In this document: one piece after another, positions 25,223-34,436 of the stretch
Layout: each line of letters begins with the position of its first letter
Numbering within the stretch: the stretch's first letter is position 1
Position numbers and translations under genes: made by a program
NCBI GenBank assembly: GCA_013216135.1
Contig: JABSOS010000012.1
Span: forward strand, 31,334-95,333
DNA from: Candidatus Caenarcanales bacterium
GTDB taxonomy: Bacteria > Cyanobacteriota > Vampirovibrionia > LMEP-6097
Length of the DNA: 64,000 bases
Reading direction: 5' to 3'
The notes under the pieces: generated by a model
Seen by the model: the letters and a program-made list of their open reading frames with translations, nothing else
Told to the model about the DNA's origin: nothing
The model's database searches: none

Positions 25223-26800
25223 TCAGAAGCCATGGTCACCACCAAATATTCCACTGCCATTATCTGTAAAATACCAAGTATATATCCAGTAATTATTACT
25301 TGATATACTAACCCAACCGTTCTCATCGTTTAAATGGTTTTTAATATCTAAATTTTCGTTTAGGTAAAACCAATAAGATCCATTCGGCTGAATTGTAATT
25401 TCTTTTTTTATTGGCTCATGTTTACTTTGTGACCAAAAAGATATTGTTATTTGTGCTTTTTGAGAATAACTTTTGAATTGAGAAAAATTAGTTACTATAA
25501 AAAAGCTATTTCTTGATTTAACTAATGGTAACCAGCGAAGTGTAGCTTTTTGAGTAGGATAATTTTCAAGTGGGTAAAAAGCTGCAAAACATATATTTGA
25601 GGGAATATCAAACTCCTTATTTTTTTGACCAATATTGAGTCCCAGTTTAAAACGTTTGGAGACCTCATTATTAGCTGAACTGAAGTTAACCTGTGCAATA
25701 AGATCGGTATTTAAAAGTTCCATTTGATTAAAACTTCCCAGTATATTTCTAAAATTTATATATGACCAATCTACCCCTTCCTTATTACTATAAACGGGAG
25801 ATTTGGCTATAAATGTACCAAATTTATCAAAGAATAAACATTCATAATTATAATCAAATTGACAATGGAGTGGATATATTACTAACTCTGAGTATAAGGG
25901 GTATTTGGAATCTCCTTTAAAAGAGCAAGGAACAGAGACGGTATAATCAAAGTACATTTGGGGATGATAATTTTTCACATAATTATTATTATCTTTTGAT
26001 TTATTTGAAGAGTTATAAAAAGTATGAGTAATTGATATTGCTTCCTTATCTTTTCTGTAGTTCCCAACAATAAATCTTGGATAAGAGTTCTGAATATTGT
26101 GTTTGATATTGACAAGTCCTTTTTGCTTATTGAAAAACTCTTTTTCGTACTTTGAGAGTAAATCAACCCAACATACTTGCCTAGCTTTTAAATTAGTTAA
26201 ATTTATTTTTTTTTTGAAAGTTTGATTTTCATTATTAATAAATTCACAATTTAGAGTAGTGTTGTCGAGAGATGAATTGCCATTGCAAAAAAATATGTAA
26301 GGGAGTAAATCATTGTCAGGTAAAATATCAAAACCACTTTGAGAGTCAATTATATTATGATTTACAGTTTGGTCTTGAGATGTATTAAAAATTCTTTGAC
26401 AAGTGTGTACAAAGCTAGCAAATTTTTGAGATTTTAAAATAAGAACAACAGCAGGGAAACTAAATCTTAAGTCTTGGCTTGAAAAGATTTCAACTTCGAC
26501 GGAACCTAAAAAATTAGTATCTTGATTAGTAAGCTTAAGCGTATCTTTTATTGATATAGAGAATGCTTGTATATCAATAAAAGTGTATTTAATTTTTTTT
26601 ATGGCTTGAGCATTCTCGTCATAGAATGACACTAATACGCTTATATCATTAACTTTAACCCTAAGAAACCAATAGGAAAGGAATGTTATTTCAGAGTCAA
26701 TATCTTTATTAATTAAAAATGGAAATAGAGCTGAAGAACGAAAGCAAGGCTGATAGTTTAAGGGGAGTTCTTCAAAGACTTCTTTGTTAGTTGTGTTCAT
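25223..26800 (-). CDS. orphan protein of the sugar island, 525 aa
   Basis: I do not recognise the family. The sequence is beta-rich with many aromatic residues and asparagines, no signal peptide and no membrane span. The second half has alternating patterns as in beta-sandwich or jelly-roll domains, such as ISFWSQSKHEPIKKEITIQ, and it ends in a glycine-rich GSGIFGGDHGF. It is the last gene of the 14-gene minus-strand operon and overlaps the TylF-like methyltransferase by 14 bases, so a role in glycan assembly or recognition is inferred from position only. Confidence 0.72.
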   Translation of the reverse strand: MNTTNKEVFEELPLNYQPCFRSSALFPFLINKDIDSEITFLSYWFLRVKVNDISVLVSFYDENAQAIKKIKYTFIDIQAFSISIKDTLKLTNQDTNFLGSVEVEIFSSQDLRFSFPAVVLILKSQKFASFVHTCQRIFNTSQDQTVNHNIIDSQSGFDILPDNDLLPYIFFCNGNSSLDNTTLNCEFINNENQTFKKKINLTNLKARQVCWVDLLSKYEKEFFNKQKGLVNIKHNIQNSYPRFIVGNYRKDKEAISITHTFYNSSNKSKDNNNYVKNYHPQMYFDYTVSVPCSFKGDSKYPLYSELVIYPLHCQFDYNYECLFFDKFGTFIAKSPVYSNKEGVDWSYINFRNILGSFNQMELLNTDLIAQVNFSSANNEVSKRFKLGLNIGQKNKEFDIPSNICFAAFYPLENYPTQKATLRWLPLVKSRNSFFIVTNFSQFKSYSQKAQITISFWSQSKHEPIKKEITIQPNGSYWFYLNENLDIKNHLNDENGWVSISSNNYWIYTWYFTDNGSGIFGGDHGF

Positions 26801-27485
26801 GAGGGTTCCATATGCAGTAACATGCTGTGTGGGTAATTGGTAATTTTTTAATTACACATCCTTTATGTTTCTCTAAAAACTCGTCAACGGCAGATGTCTC
26901 TCCGTGAATAATATTGTAATCATCAAATATTATTAGGGCTCCATTCACTAAATGTTCACAAATATGATCTAATATAAATTTTGCAGGCTCATATATATCT
27001 ACGTCAATATGAACAAGCGATAATTTAAGAGCAGGGTTGCTGTTTAGAAAAGATGGGAGAGTATTCATTATATCCCCACCTACCAGTTCATAATTTAAGA
27101 AATTTTTTTGATCTAAAATACTTTTGAGTTCATTTTCGTTGTAAGGAAGACCACTATGCTCACTAAAAAAATTAACAAAAGCTTGATCAGAGAAAGCATT
27201 CTCTTTTGGTGGTTGAGGGAAAGTCGCAAAAGTATCAAATCCAATTACTTTCCTTGAATTTTGTGATTCTAACATTTCTCTAAAAGCAAGAAGCCTTATT
27301 AGGGAATTACCTTTAAAAACGCCAAATTCTATAACATCACCTGGTAGATTTATAATCTTCTTATAGAGTTCGTAGTGAGCTATTATTTTTGCGATTCTAC
27401 GCGATTCACAAGTGTAATAAAATCCATTTTCATAGTCAAACGATTTTGCTAGGTCGTACATACACGTATCATATTGATTTTTCAA
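26787..27485 (-). CDS. TylF/MycF-like sugar O-methyltransferase, 232 aa
   Basis: Class I SAM methyltransferase of the macrocin-O-methyltransferase (TylF) group. GDVIEFGVFKGNSL is motif I, VIGFDTFATFP the next block, and LVHIDVDIYEPAK with IIFDDYN gives the metal-binding aspartates of this family. Such enzymes methylate hydroxyls of deoxysugars. It overlaps the 525-aa orphan by 14 bases and follows the PIG-L deacetylase by 26 bases. Confidence 0.83.
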   Translation of the reverse strand: MKNQYDTCMYDLAKSFDYENGFYYTCESRRIAKIIAHYELYKKIINLPGDVIEFGVFKGNSLIRLLAFREMLESQNSRKVIGFDTFATFPQPPKENAFSDQAFVNFFSEHSGLPYNENELKSILDQKNFLNYELVGGDIMNTLPSFLNSNPALKLSLVHIDVDIYEPAKFILDHICEHLVNGALIIFDDYNIIHGETSAVDEFLEKHKGCVIKKLPITHTACYCIWNPHEHN

Positions 27486-27511
27486 ATTACTGTCAAGCTA
27501 ATAGATAATAG

Positions 27512-28183
27512 TTAATTAAATTGTCTATGGATAAAGAATGATTCTGCTTTTTCACAGCCAATTAGCGAACCTCTATAAATAGCAAGGCTAGTTAGACTTT
27601 GAAGAGATCTTGGATGTGGAAACTCTCTTAATTCATTTGAATATTGTTTTAAACATTCAATTTTTTTATCCCAGTATTCAGTAATATCTACAAATTTATT
27701 TGGAGAAAAATATTTCTCAGAAAAATTCCAATTTGATGCAGATGGTATTTCAAAAAAATTAATTTCTGAAATCGTTGAATTTGGAAGCGGTCTTGCAGCA
27801 GTAATTAGTGCTTTTGAAGTTAGCATATGGTCAATATTTAAATCATGTGGATGGTGCGTATAAATCTTAGTTGGCATGAAGTTTTTAATCTCATCTTCTA
27901 ATACTTTCACAATATTAAGAAGAGGAATAGAATCAAATTTATTATCTGGGAAATCATAAAAAGTAAAATCTTCAATACCCATAACAGACAATGCACTCAA
28001 ACATTGTTGTTTTCTTTCATTAATATTTTGACAATTAATATTATCTCTTGAACTCTCCCCATCAGATAAATAAATAATTTTAACAGAACTACCATTCGCT
28101 AAATACTTTAGTAAAGTACCACAACAACCAAGAATTTCATCATCTGGGTGGGCTGCTATAACTAAAATATTATGCTTAATCAT
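27512..28183 (-). CDS. PIG-L/LmbE-family N-deacetylase, 223 aa
   Basis: Zinc-dependent amide hydrolase that removes acetyl groups from N-acetylated sugars. VIAAHPDDEILGCCGTL is the AHPDDE zinc motif near the N-terminus, and THHPHDLNIDH holds the third zinc histidine. In this cluster it may deacetylate a sugar so that another acyl or methyl group can be placed. It is flanked in the same operon by WbqC- and TylF-like genes with gaps of 9 and 26 bases. Confidence 0.88.
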   Translation of the reverse strand: MIKHNILVIAAHPDDEILGCCGTLLKYLANGSSVKIIYLSDGESSRDNINCQNINERKQQCLSALSVMGIEDFTFYDFPDNKFDSIPLLNIVKVLEDEIKNFMPTKIYTHHPHDLNIDHMLTSKALITAARPLPNSTISEINFFEIPSASNWNFSEKYFSPNKFVDITEYWDKKIECLKQYSNELREFPHPRSLQSLTSLAIYRGSLIGCEKAESFFIHRQFN

Positions 28184-28192
28184 ATATTTTAG

Positions 28193-28921
28193 TTATTTTG
28201 ACTCCAAATTGATATTTTGGGTAATTAAATTTTTCACATACTCCTTCCCCTCATTAAAATAACAGTCTAACCAGGTTAGCCAAGGAACAAATTGCTTTGA
28301 GTGATATTGATTATATATGGGGAATTTAAAATCATGAAAATAAAGCTTTATATTTTCTGATTCAAATGAATCAGAATCTAAGTAATCACGTCCATTTGTT
28401 CCAGAGATATATTCTTTTATTGAACATGTTGAGCATAATTTTAGAATCTTTTCAGAGCCCTTATTTGTATCATGAAGTAATGAACTCTCAAATATTTCTG
28501 GTAGACTTAAATTTAAAAATTTAAAAGTATTTCTTAATGTTTTTATAAAGTATTTTACAAAATTCTTCTCACTTGACCCATAAATTGATCTGAAAATATT
28601 TTCATCAAAATATTTTGTCTGCTTATAAGCAAGATTTATTGCATTTTCATGAGCATCAACAAAATCATCTTTGATATTTATATCCTTGATAATTGGCCTA
28701 GAAGATTTAGTCTTATCTATATTAATAGTAAGCCATTTAGGTTTCCCATTCATTAGTATTTTATTACGATGTTCAACACACCTTCTTTGATGTTGCACAT
28801 CATCTAAAATTACAAAAATATTTGAGTAATAAATTCTTTGCAAATAGTTTAATGCTGGTAGATACCTTGGCTGGCTGATCATGCCTTTTTTTTTATTTAT
28901 AGAGGTAGATTGTAAAGTCAT
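28193..28921 (-). CDS. WbqC-like protein, 242 aa
   Basis: Matches the WbqC family found in O-antigen loci: SQPRYLPALNYLQRI at the start, VILDDVQHQRR, RNKILMNGKPKWLTINI, and EYISGTNGRDYLD in the second half, ending with HSKQFVPWLTWLDCYFNEG. Proposed roles include glycine or other amide transfer to amino sugars, unproven. It overlaps the upstream methyltransferase gene by 29 bases. Confidence 0.85.
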   Translation of the reverse strand: MTLQSTSINKKKGMISQPRYLPALNYLQRIYYSNIFVILDDVQHQRRCVEHRNKILMNGKPKWLTINIDKTKSSRPIIKDINIKDDFVDAHENAINLAYKQTKYFDENIFRSIYGSSEKNFVKYFIKTLRNTFKFLNLSLPEIFESSLLHDTNKGSEKILKLCSTCSIKEYISGTNGRDYLDSDSFESENIKLYFHDFKFPIYNQYHSKQFVPWLTWLDCYFNEGKEYVKNLITQNINLESK

Positions 28922-29507
28922 GGGATAAGTAGTCGTGCCTTAGTGCAAGCTTTTTAGTGATTGAATTACAAAGTTTTAAAGTTTCTATTGGGCATGGATA
29001 AAATTCATTTTCGTCTTTATTTTGTGCCCAAGAGCTCAAGCAATTAAACCCAACAGCTAGCTTACTAATTTTATAGGCTTGTAATAAAATATCATAAAGG
29101 ATATTCTCTGAAGCATTTGTAAAAATTCCACTCATAAGAACTAAATCAAAACTACTTTCTTCAATATTTTCCAAATTTTTAATTTGAAAATTTTTATTAG
29201 GATTCCTATTCTTTGCTTCGTTGATCATTTCATCAATCAAGTCAATTCCACAATAATCACCATTAAAGTCTTTCATATTTAAAAAATCAACAAAATGACC
29301 GATACCACACCCAACATCTAAAATTGACTGATTTCGTATATTAGGTAAGATATCAAATAAAACTTGAAATCTTTTATATTGAGACTGCTCGCTTCCCCAG
29401 TTTACTGCAAGATTTCCTGACTTATGTTCTTTTAGACAAGATAAATAAATTTCTTTATTTTTTAATTTATATTCTGAAAAGTTCATTTTACTAAAATTAG
29501 GACCCAT
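28893..29507 (-). CDS. class I SAM methyltransferase, 204 aa
   Basis: ILDVGCGIGHFVDFL is SAM motif I, CGIDLIDEMI holds the ribose-binding acidic residue, and FDLVLMSGIFTN is the post-II region. No cofactor beyond SAM is evident. The gene overlaps its neighbours by 25 and 29 bases. The substrate is unknown; a sugar or carrier-bound glycan is likely from context. Confidence 0.8.
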   Translation of the reverse strand: MGPNFSKMNFSEYKLKNKEIYLSCLKEHKSGNLAVNWGSEQSQYKRFQVLFDILPNIRNQSILDVGCGIGHFVDFLNMKDFNGDYCGIDLIDEMINEAKNRNPNKNFQIKNLENIEESSFDLVLMSGIFTNASENILYDILLQAYKISKLAVGFNCLSSWAQNKDENEFYPCPIETLKLCNSITKKLALRHDYLSHDFTIYLYK

Positions 29508-30181
29508 TCTGAGTGAACATTTTTTTCGCCACTATAAGATTTTTCTTCAATATGTTTTATTTCTTTTACGGTGAAATTAGATTTTTCTATCAAGTCTTGA
29601 ATTTCTTCAAAATTATAAAACTTTAGAAAACCAACTGATTTTAGACTTCCAGAAATAATTTTAGTAATTCTTTTTTCTTCATCAAAAACCCCTGATATAA
29701 ATGAAGTATGGCTCTGAGAATATGGATTGAAATGAAAAATACCACCTGGCTTTAAAACTCTATAAATTTCATTTAGGCTGCTCAAACAATCATCAAAACT
29801 AACACAAGTCAATGAACCACGGTCTATAACTAAATCAAAAAAATTATCGTCATAATCTAATGGAGCAAAATATCCCTGCCTTAATTCTGCTTTTAAACCT
29901 TCAGATTGAAACCATTCACATGCATAATTAACAGCCTGGGGGGATGATTCAATTCCGTAACAATCGAAGCCTTCTCTAGCACAAAACCAGAGATTTACTC
30001 CAGAACCAAAGCCTAATTCCAAAACCTTAGTTTCTTTGATCTTATCTTTATTTTTCAAATTAAAATTTTTATTAACAAAACTAACAACTTTATCCCAAGG
30101 ATACTTATTTAATTTATTCTTATTCAGAGTATTTTTCATCCCAAAAACTTTTATTTGTGAACTGGTGAGAAGTTTTATCAA
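29483..30181 (-). CDS. class I SAM methyltransferase, 232 aa
   Basis: VLELGFGSGVNLWFC is motif I, CYGIESSPQAVNYA the ribose site, FFDLVIDRGSLTCV motif II, and VLKPGGIFHFNPYS motif III, a complete set. It may act on a nonulosonate: it directly follows the NeuB-type synthase gene (41-base gap) and overlaps the next methyltransferase by 25 bases. The exact substrate is unknown. Confidence 0.82.
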   Translation of the reverse strand: MIKLLTSSQIKVFGMKNTLNKNKLNKYPWDKVVSFVNKNFNLKNKDKIKETKVLELGFGSGVNLWFCAREGFDCYGIESSPQAVNYACEWFQSEGLKAELRQGYFAPLDYDDNFFDLVIDRGSLTCVSFDDCLSSLNEIYRVLKPGGIFHFNPYSQSHTSFISGVFDEEKRITKIISGSLKSVGFLKFYNFEEIQDLIEKSNFTVKEIKHIEEKSYSGEKNVHSEWVLILVK

Positions 30182-30222
30182 GCATCAAAAACAAAATAAC
30201 ACAGAATTTGCTGAAAGTCTAT

Positions 30223-31275
30223 TTAGAAGATAATTATCTCATTTTGTTTAAAGTTTTTTTGACTTTGGAGTTTTTCAAGAATATTGATCATTGAAGCAGG
30301 GATTGAGTTATCTATATTTGATCTTGCAAAACAAACATTTTGCATTGAAAACTTCTCACCTATTGCAATATCTTTTTTTGCAAAACATTTTAGAGTAAAC
30401 TGCTGCCGAGAGTTAATTTCAATATCTTCATAGCCGAGTGAGTCTTCTCCAATAGCTTTTTCTGCATTCCTAATATTACTACATAATAATTTCATGTCTT
30501 TTGGATCAAGTGAAAAGCTGTGGTCAGGTCCCTCAAGATTCCTGTCTATCGTAAAATGCTTTTCAATCCACACAGCCCCATAATGAACTGATGAAACCGC
30601 TGCATATATTCCTTCAGAATGATCACTAAATCCAGATAATGTTCCGAATGTTGTATTTAGAGTTTTAATCTTCTTTAAATTAATTTTATTAGCAGGGCAG
30701 GGATAGCTAGATGTACAATGAAGAAGAATTAATTTATCATTATTATATTTCTTAAAAATTTCCACAGCAGATTCTATCTCTTGTATTTTTGCCATGCCTG
30801 TTGATAATACAGTTGGCAATTGACTTTTTGCCATTGCCATTAATATTTCTTTGTGAGTTAAAAAATCAGAACCATTTTTCAAAATAGGAACTTGCAGCCT
30901 TTTTAAAAGTTCAATCCCATGTTCACTTGTAGGAGTTGAATGGAAAATTATGTTGTGATCATCACAAAATTTTTTCAAAATAATAATCTGCTCATCTTTC
31001 AATTCATATTTTTTAAACATATCATATTGACCCATTTCGATTGAAGCACCTTTATTTGTGAAGGTATGAGTCATAGCTCTATCAATAATAAAATCTTCTG
31101 TTTTATAATTTTGAAATTTCACTGAATCTGCTCCTGATTCTTTAGCAGCAAGTATAGTTTTTTTTGCTAGCTCCAAAGAACCGTTATGATTTATTCCAAT
31201 TTCTGCTACTATAAAAATAGGCTTGCCTAAACCAATCTCTTTACCATCTAAACATAAACTTTGTGCGAATTTCAT
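30223..31275 (-). CDS. nonulosonate synthase, NeuB/PseI/LegI family, 350 aa
   Basis: Condenses phosphoenolpyruvate with a six-carbon amino sugar to a nine-carbon sialic-type acid. The N-terminal TIM barrel starts IFIVAEIGINHNGS, with ADSVKFQNYK. GPDHSFSLDP (about 255-264) is the metal/PEP motif and IEKHFTIDRN precedes it. The C-terminal SAF (antifreeze-like) domain covers about 290-350. Of the three NeuB-like proteins in the window, only this one keeps GPDH, so it is the best candidate for the working PseI-type enzyme with PseB/C/H/G/F. It looks more like sialic/legionaminic synthases than classical PseI. Confidence 0.87.
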   Translation of the reverse strand: MKFAQSLCLDGKEIGLGKPIFIVAEIGINHNGSLELAKKTILAAKESGADSVKFQNYKTEDFIIDRAMTHTFTNKGASIEMGQYDMFKKYELKDEQIIILKKFCDDHNIIFHSTPTSEHGIELLKRLQVPILKNGSDFLTHKEILMAMAKSQLPTVLSTGMAKIQEIESAVEIFKKYNNDKLILLHCTSSYPCPANKINLKKIKTLNTTFGTLSGFSDHSEGIYAAVSSVHYGAVWIEKHFTIDRNLEGPDHSFSLDPKDMKLLCSNIRNAEKAIGEDSLGYEDIEINSRQQFTLKCFAKKDIAIGEKFSMQNVCFARSNIDNSIPASMINILEKLQSQKNFKQNEIIIF

Positions 31276-31312
31276 ACAGTTAAAATTTTACTTGAATATT
31301 ATAATCGGTCAA

Positions 31313-31795
31313 TTATTTACATAATTCATATAAATCAAAATCTTCATCACCAGATTCAACTTTTTTAAAATTAAATTTTTGAAAAAAAACTTTTGACTTA
31401 AAATTATCCACTCTAATTAAAGCCAATATTATGTTTGATTTTGCTTGCTCAAGAACTGTCTCCAATGTAAATGTTCCAAGTCCAATTTTTTGATAATCCT
31501 TATTTATATATATTGAAATAAGTTGCTTTATTGGCTCAGTATGGTCAAGCTTTTCTAATCTTGCAAAACCAATAGGTTTATTAAATATTTTCAACAAGAA
31601 AACTTGAAAGTATTCATCTTTAAATTTTTCTTTTATCCAATTAATATGCTCTTTTGGTGTAACTTTCTTTTGTGAAAGACTTAGAGAAATCGATTCTGGT
31701 TCGTTCCTAAGCTTTAATAAATCAGTTAAATCCGTATTAGATTTAATTGATATTTCATTAATCGATATGTCATTACTAAATTCTTTTTTGAACAT
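31313..31795 (-). CDS. GNAT N-acetyltransferase (PseH-like), 160 aa
   Basis: LKLRNEPESISLSLS at the N-terminus and HINWIKEKFKD are typical of PseH-type GNAT proteins. QKIGLGTFTLETVLEQ is the acetyl-CoA pyrophosphate loop (Q/RxxGxG/A). PseH acetylates the 4-amino group of the PseC product. The gene overlaps the PseG-like gene by 20 bases, which supports the pathway role. Confidence 0.8.
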   Translation of the reverse strand: MFKKEFSNDISINEISIKSNTDLTDLLKLRNEPESISLSLSQKKVTPKEHINWIKEKFKDEYFQVFLLKIFNKPIGFARLEKLDHTEPIKQLISIYINKDYQKIGLGTFTLETVLEQAKSNIILALIRVDNFKSKVFFQKFNFKKVESGDEDFDLYELCK

Positions 31796-32828
31796 ATTTT
31801 GATTTTTTTATTGAATAACAATTCATTATTTTTGATAATATTCTATTTTTCCCATTTCCATCAAATAAAGTTTGGACTTTCTTTGAAATATTTTCCAGGA
31901 TTGAATTATTGTTTTTTAGTTGAGACATTAAATTCTTAAGCGAATTTTTTTGTAGAACATTGAAGTGATTCAAATACAATGCAAAATTATTTTGTTCCAA
32001 GTGTTTTGCTATTTCAACTTGATCATCACTTTGAGAAATAATAATTGAAGGTAATCCAAGTATACACCTGTGCCAGATTGAACTACCAGAACCTCCTATT
32101 ACAATATCAGCTTTTTGCATTAAAGAGAGTAGGTCGGTATATGGATAAATTTTATGAGAAAATTTAATCTGCTTACTTAAAGAGTTTATAAAATCAATTA
32201 AGAATTCGGGGCTACTGTGTCCCATCGCAAATATAATTTCTATTTCAAATTCCATTAATTCTTGAACAACATATTTTGAAAGCTGAAAAATATCATATGA
32301 GCCAAAGTTAACTAATACAGTATTTATTTTGTTTCTAATACTTTTGGTAGCCTCATTAAGAATTTGATCCTCAAAAAGAGTATACTCTTCTCCAGATAAG
32401 ACTATGCTTGATTTTGGATAAGTATAATCATTTTTTGTAACACCCAAATTTTGATTAATGATGAAATCACATTGATGAGTTTTATTCTTAAAGTCATCAA
32501 AAATACACGTTACTATGGATATGGAGTTAACAGATTTCTCAAATTCAGTTGAAAAATTGTATCCATCAAGAATAGTTACGTCAATTGGAAAATCGATATT
32601 TGATTTTATTTCTTTGAAATTTAAAATGCTGTCTACCCTAATTACTTCTATTTTTGGCAATGGGTAAGGCAACTCAGAGTTTTTGTCTGTGAGTAAATAA
32701 ACCTTGAAATTTATTTTGAGAAATTCTTTTGCTAATATTAACAGTCTGGAAACATGCCCTCCCCCAATTTTTTCATTAGCATTAGCGATAAGGACTAAAT
32801 TTAAAATTTGTTTATTATTTAATGTCAT
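31776..32828 (-). CDS. pseG: UDP-sugar hydrolase, PseG-like, 350 aa
   Basis: Releases UDP from UDP-2,4-diacetamido-2,4,6-trideoxy-altropyranose before condensation with PEP. ANEKIGGGHVSRLLILA carries the catalytic histidine of the GxGHxxR motif. The C-terminal GT-B-like half has ADIVIGGSGSSIWHRCILGLPSI, the nucleotide-diphosphate pocket. It overlaps pseF by 14 bases and the GNAT gene by 20 bases; in some bacteria PseG and PseH are fused, so the order fits. Confidence 0.86.
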   Translation of the reverse strand: MTLNNKQILNLVLIANANEKIGGGHVSRLLILAKEFLKINFKVYLLTDKNSELPYPLPKIEVIRVDSILNFKEIKSNIDFPIDVTILDGYNFSTEFEKSVNSISIVTCIFDDFKNKTHQCDFIINQNLGVTKNDYTYPKSSIVLSGEEYTLFEDQILNEATKSIRNKINTVLVNFGSYDIFQLSKYVVQELMEFEIEIIFAMGHSSPEFLIDFINSLSKQIKFSHKIYPYTDLLSLMQKADIVIGGSGSSIWHRCILGLPSIIISQSDDQVEIAKHLEQNNFALYLNHFNVLQKNSLKNLMSQLKNNNSILENISKKVQTLFDGNGKNRILSKIMNCYSIKKSKYVQKRI

Positions 32829-33504
32829 ATAACTTTTTATATTTGATTTCTGCTAAAAGTAAGTCTTCATAATTATCTATATCTTGAGTTTCATGTGGTG
32901 GAATAATAAATGCTCTTGAATTATCTGGGATAAGGGTTGGATTTTTCATGAATTCATCAAATTTAATCCAGTAAAATTGGGCTGCATCATGATATACCTT
33001 TTCTAATTCTTGACTTCTCAAATTAATGTATTCTTTCTCCCTGAATGAGATGATATTATCAGAAATTAACATTCCTCTTTGAGGAGGGTAACCAAAGTAA
33101 GTTACTGAGACAAGTGCTTTATGCTGTGTTTCAACTAATTCATGAAAACTTTTTATTAAGTTTTTGTAATTTAATAGTGGTGCAGTAGCATATGCGATGC
33201 ATAAATAGTCTGGTTTATGACCCAATTTTGTCATGAAGTCATATATTGCAAGAGAGCCAGGTACAGTATCTCCTGCATATTTAGTATCTCTTAGAAACGG
33301 TACTTCTGCATCAAAGCTTCTACCGATATTCATGATTTCTTTGTCATCAGTTGAAACAAAGACTCTCTCAAATATTTCAGATTTCAAAGCAGCATTTATC
33401 GTGTAAGAAATCATAGGCTTACCCATGAAATTCATAATATTCTTTTTTGGCAATCTTTTACTTCCGCCTCTGGCGGGGATGATACAATAACAGCTTTTAC
33501 TCAT
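32815..33504 (-). CDS. pseF: CMP-nonulosonate cytidylyltransferase (PseF/NeuA family), 229 aa
   Basis: Activates the nonulosonic acid as its CMP derivative for transfer. IIPARGGSKRLPKKNI (8-23) is the CTP-binding motif, GKPMISYTI follows, and FVSTDDKEIMNI and YHDAAQFYW are typical of PseF/NeuA. It overlaps the kinase-like gene by four bases (ATGA) and the PseG-like gene by 14. Confidence 0.9.
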   Translation of the reverse strand: MSKSCYCIIPARGGSKRLPKKNIMNFMGKPMISYTINAALKSEIFERVFVSTDDKEIMNIGRSFDAEVPFLRDTKYAGDTVPGSLAIYDFMTKLGHKPDYLCIAYATAPLLNYKNLIKSFHELVETQHKALVSVTYFGYPPQRGMLISDNIISFREKEYINLRSQELEKVYHDAAQFYWIKFDEFMKNPTLIPDNSRAFIIPPHETQDIDNYEDLLLAEIKYKKLYDIK

Positions 33505-34436
33505 AAAGTTTGAATTAACTTCTCTCCTTTTTTAATGAATGAAACCTGCTTTTCAAATTCACCTAACCATAGAATCTCATTATTACTAGCATATGAATTT
33601 ATAATATAGAATAACCTTGAAAAGCACTCTATTTGGCCTAGTTGAATTATTTTTTCAATTTTTATTTTACTTGGTTGGTTCTTAAAATAGTTTTTAATAA
33701 ATGTTAATACGTCATCTCTATTCAAGCATAACCTTATAAGAGTAAACCCCACACTTTGATTAAGAGGCAGACTTGCTATACTATCTATGTCAATAATTGA
33801 TAGCAAAGCTTTTGAGTTAAAGTCAAATAAGCAATTTTTTTCATGTAAATCTATAAATTGAGTATGTGGTTTATAGTTTTTGTGATTCTTCTTTATTTCA
33901 TCGTATTTCGAAAAATTATCCTGAATATATAGTTCATATTCAGGATAATTTTTTACGAATTTACTAATGTTTATTTTTGGGGGGTAAGAATAATGGGATG
34001 ACCTTTCTGGATAATTTAAGGGTGCTATAGCATCATTTAAAAGTTTGAGTTCTGACGATATACTCTCAAGGCTGTGGGTTTTAGCCTGAAAATGTTCCCC
34101 ATTTATGAACTCATAAACAAAAAAGAATTTGTTTTTATATTCATAAAAATATTTATTATCCTTTGTCAAAATGTACTTAGGTCTTTTTATGTGACTTGTT
34201 AAAACAATAATTTCATTTAGTAATTTTGCTTGCATAAGAGAGCTATTAGATATTTCTTTTAGAACAAGACTTGCTTTTTTATTATGGGGATGAGCTATAT
34301 AATTTGATGAATTCGGGCTACTTGACAATAATTCTAGATGATTAATTAAGTTAGGAGAGACATCATTGAAATTGTTGAGTATATTTTTTGAAACTTCTAA
34401 ATCAATTGGATACATCTTGAAATTTAAGTTTTTCAC
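33501..34436 (-). CDS. APH-fold kinase-like protein, 311 aa
   Basis: FIDLHEKNCLFD (about 209-220) followed by SIIDIDSI resembles the catalytic D-x4-N loop and the metal-binding DxD of aminoglycoside phosphotransferase-fold kinases; the N-lobe has FFVYEFINGEHF as hinge-like region. The usual HGD is replaced by IDL. A sugar or metabolite kinase is likely; the substrate cannot be told. It overlaps the degenerate NeuB gene by 35 bases and pseF by four bases. Confidence 0.6.
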   Translation of the reverse strand: MKNLNFKMYPIDLEVSKNILNNFNDVSPNLINHLELLSSSPNSSNYIAHPHNKKASLVLKEISNSSLMQAKLLNEIIVLTSHIKRPKYILTKDNKYFYEYKNKFFFVYEFINGEHFQAKTHSLESISSELKLLNDAIAPLNYPERSSHYSYPPKINISKFVKNYPEYELYIQDNFSKYDEIKKNHKNYKPHTQFIDLHEKNCLFDFNSKALLSIIDIDSIASLPLNQSVGFTLIRLCLNRDDVLTFIKNYFKNQPSKIKIEKIIQLGQIECFSRLFYIINSYASNNEILWLGEFEKQVSFIKKGEKLIQTL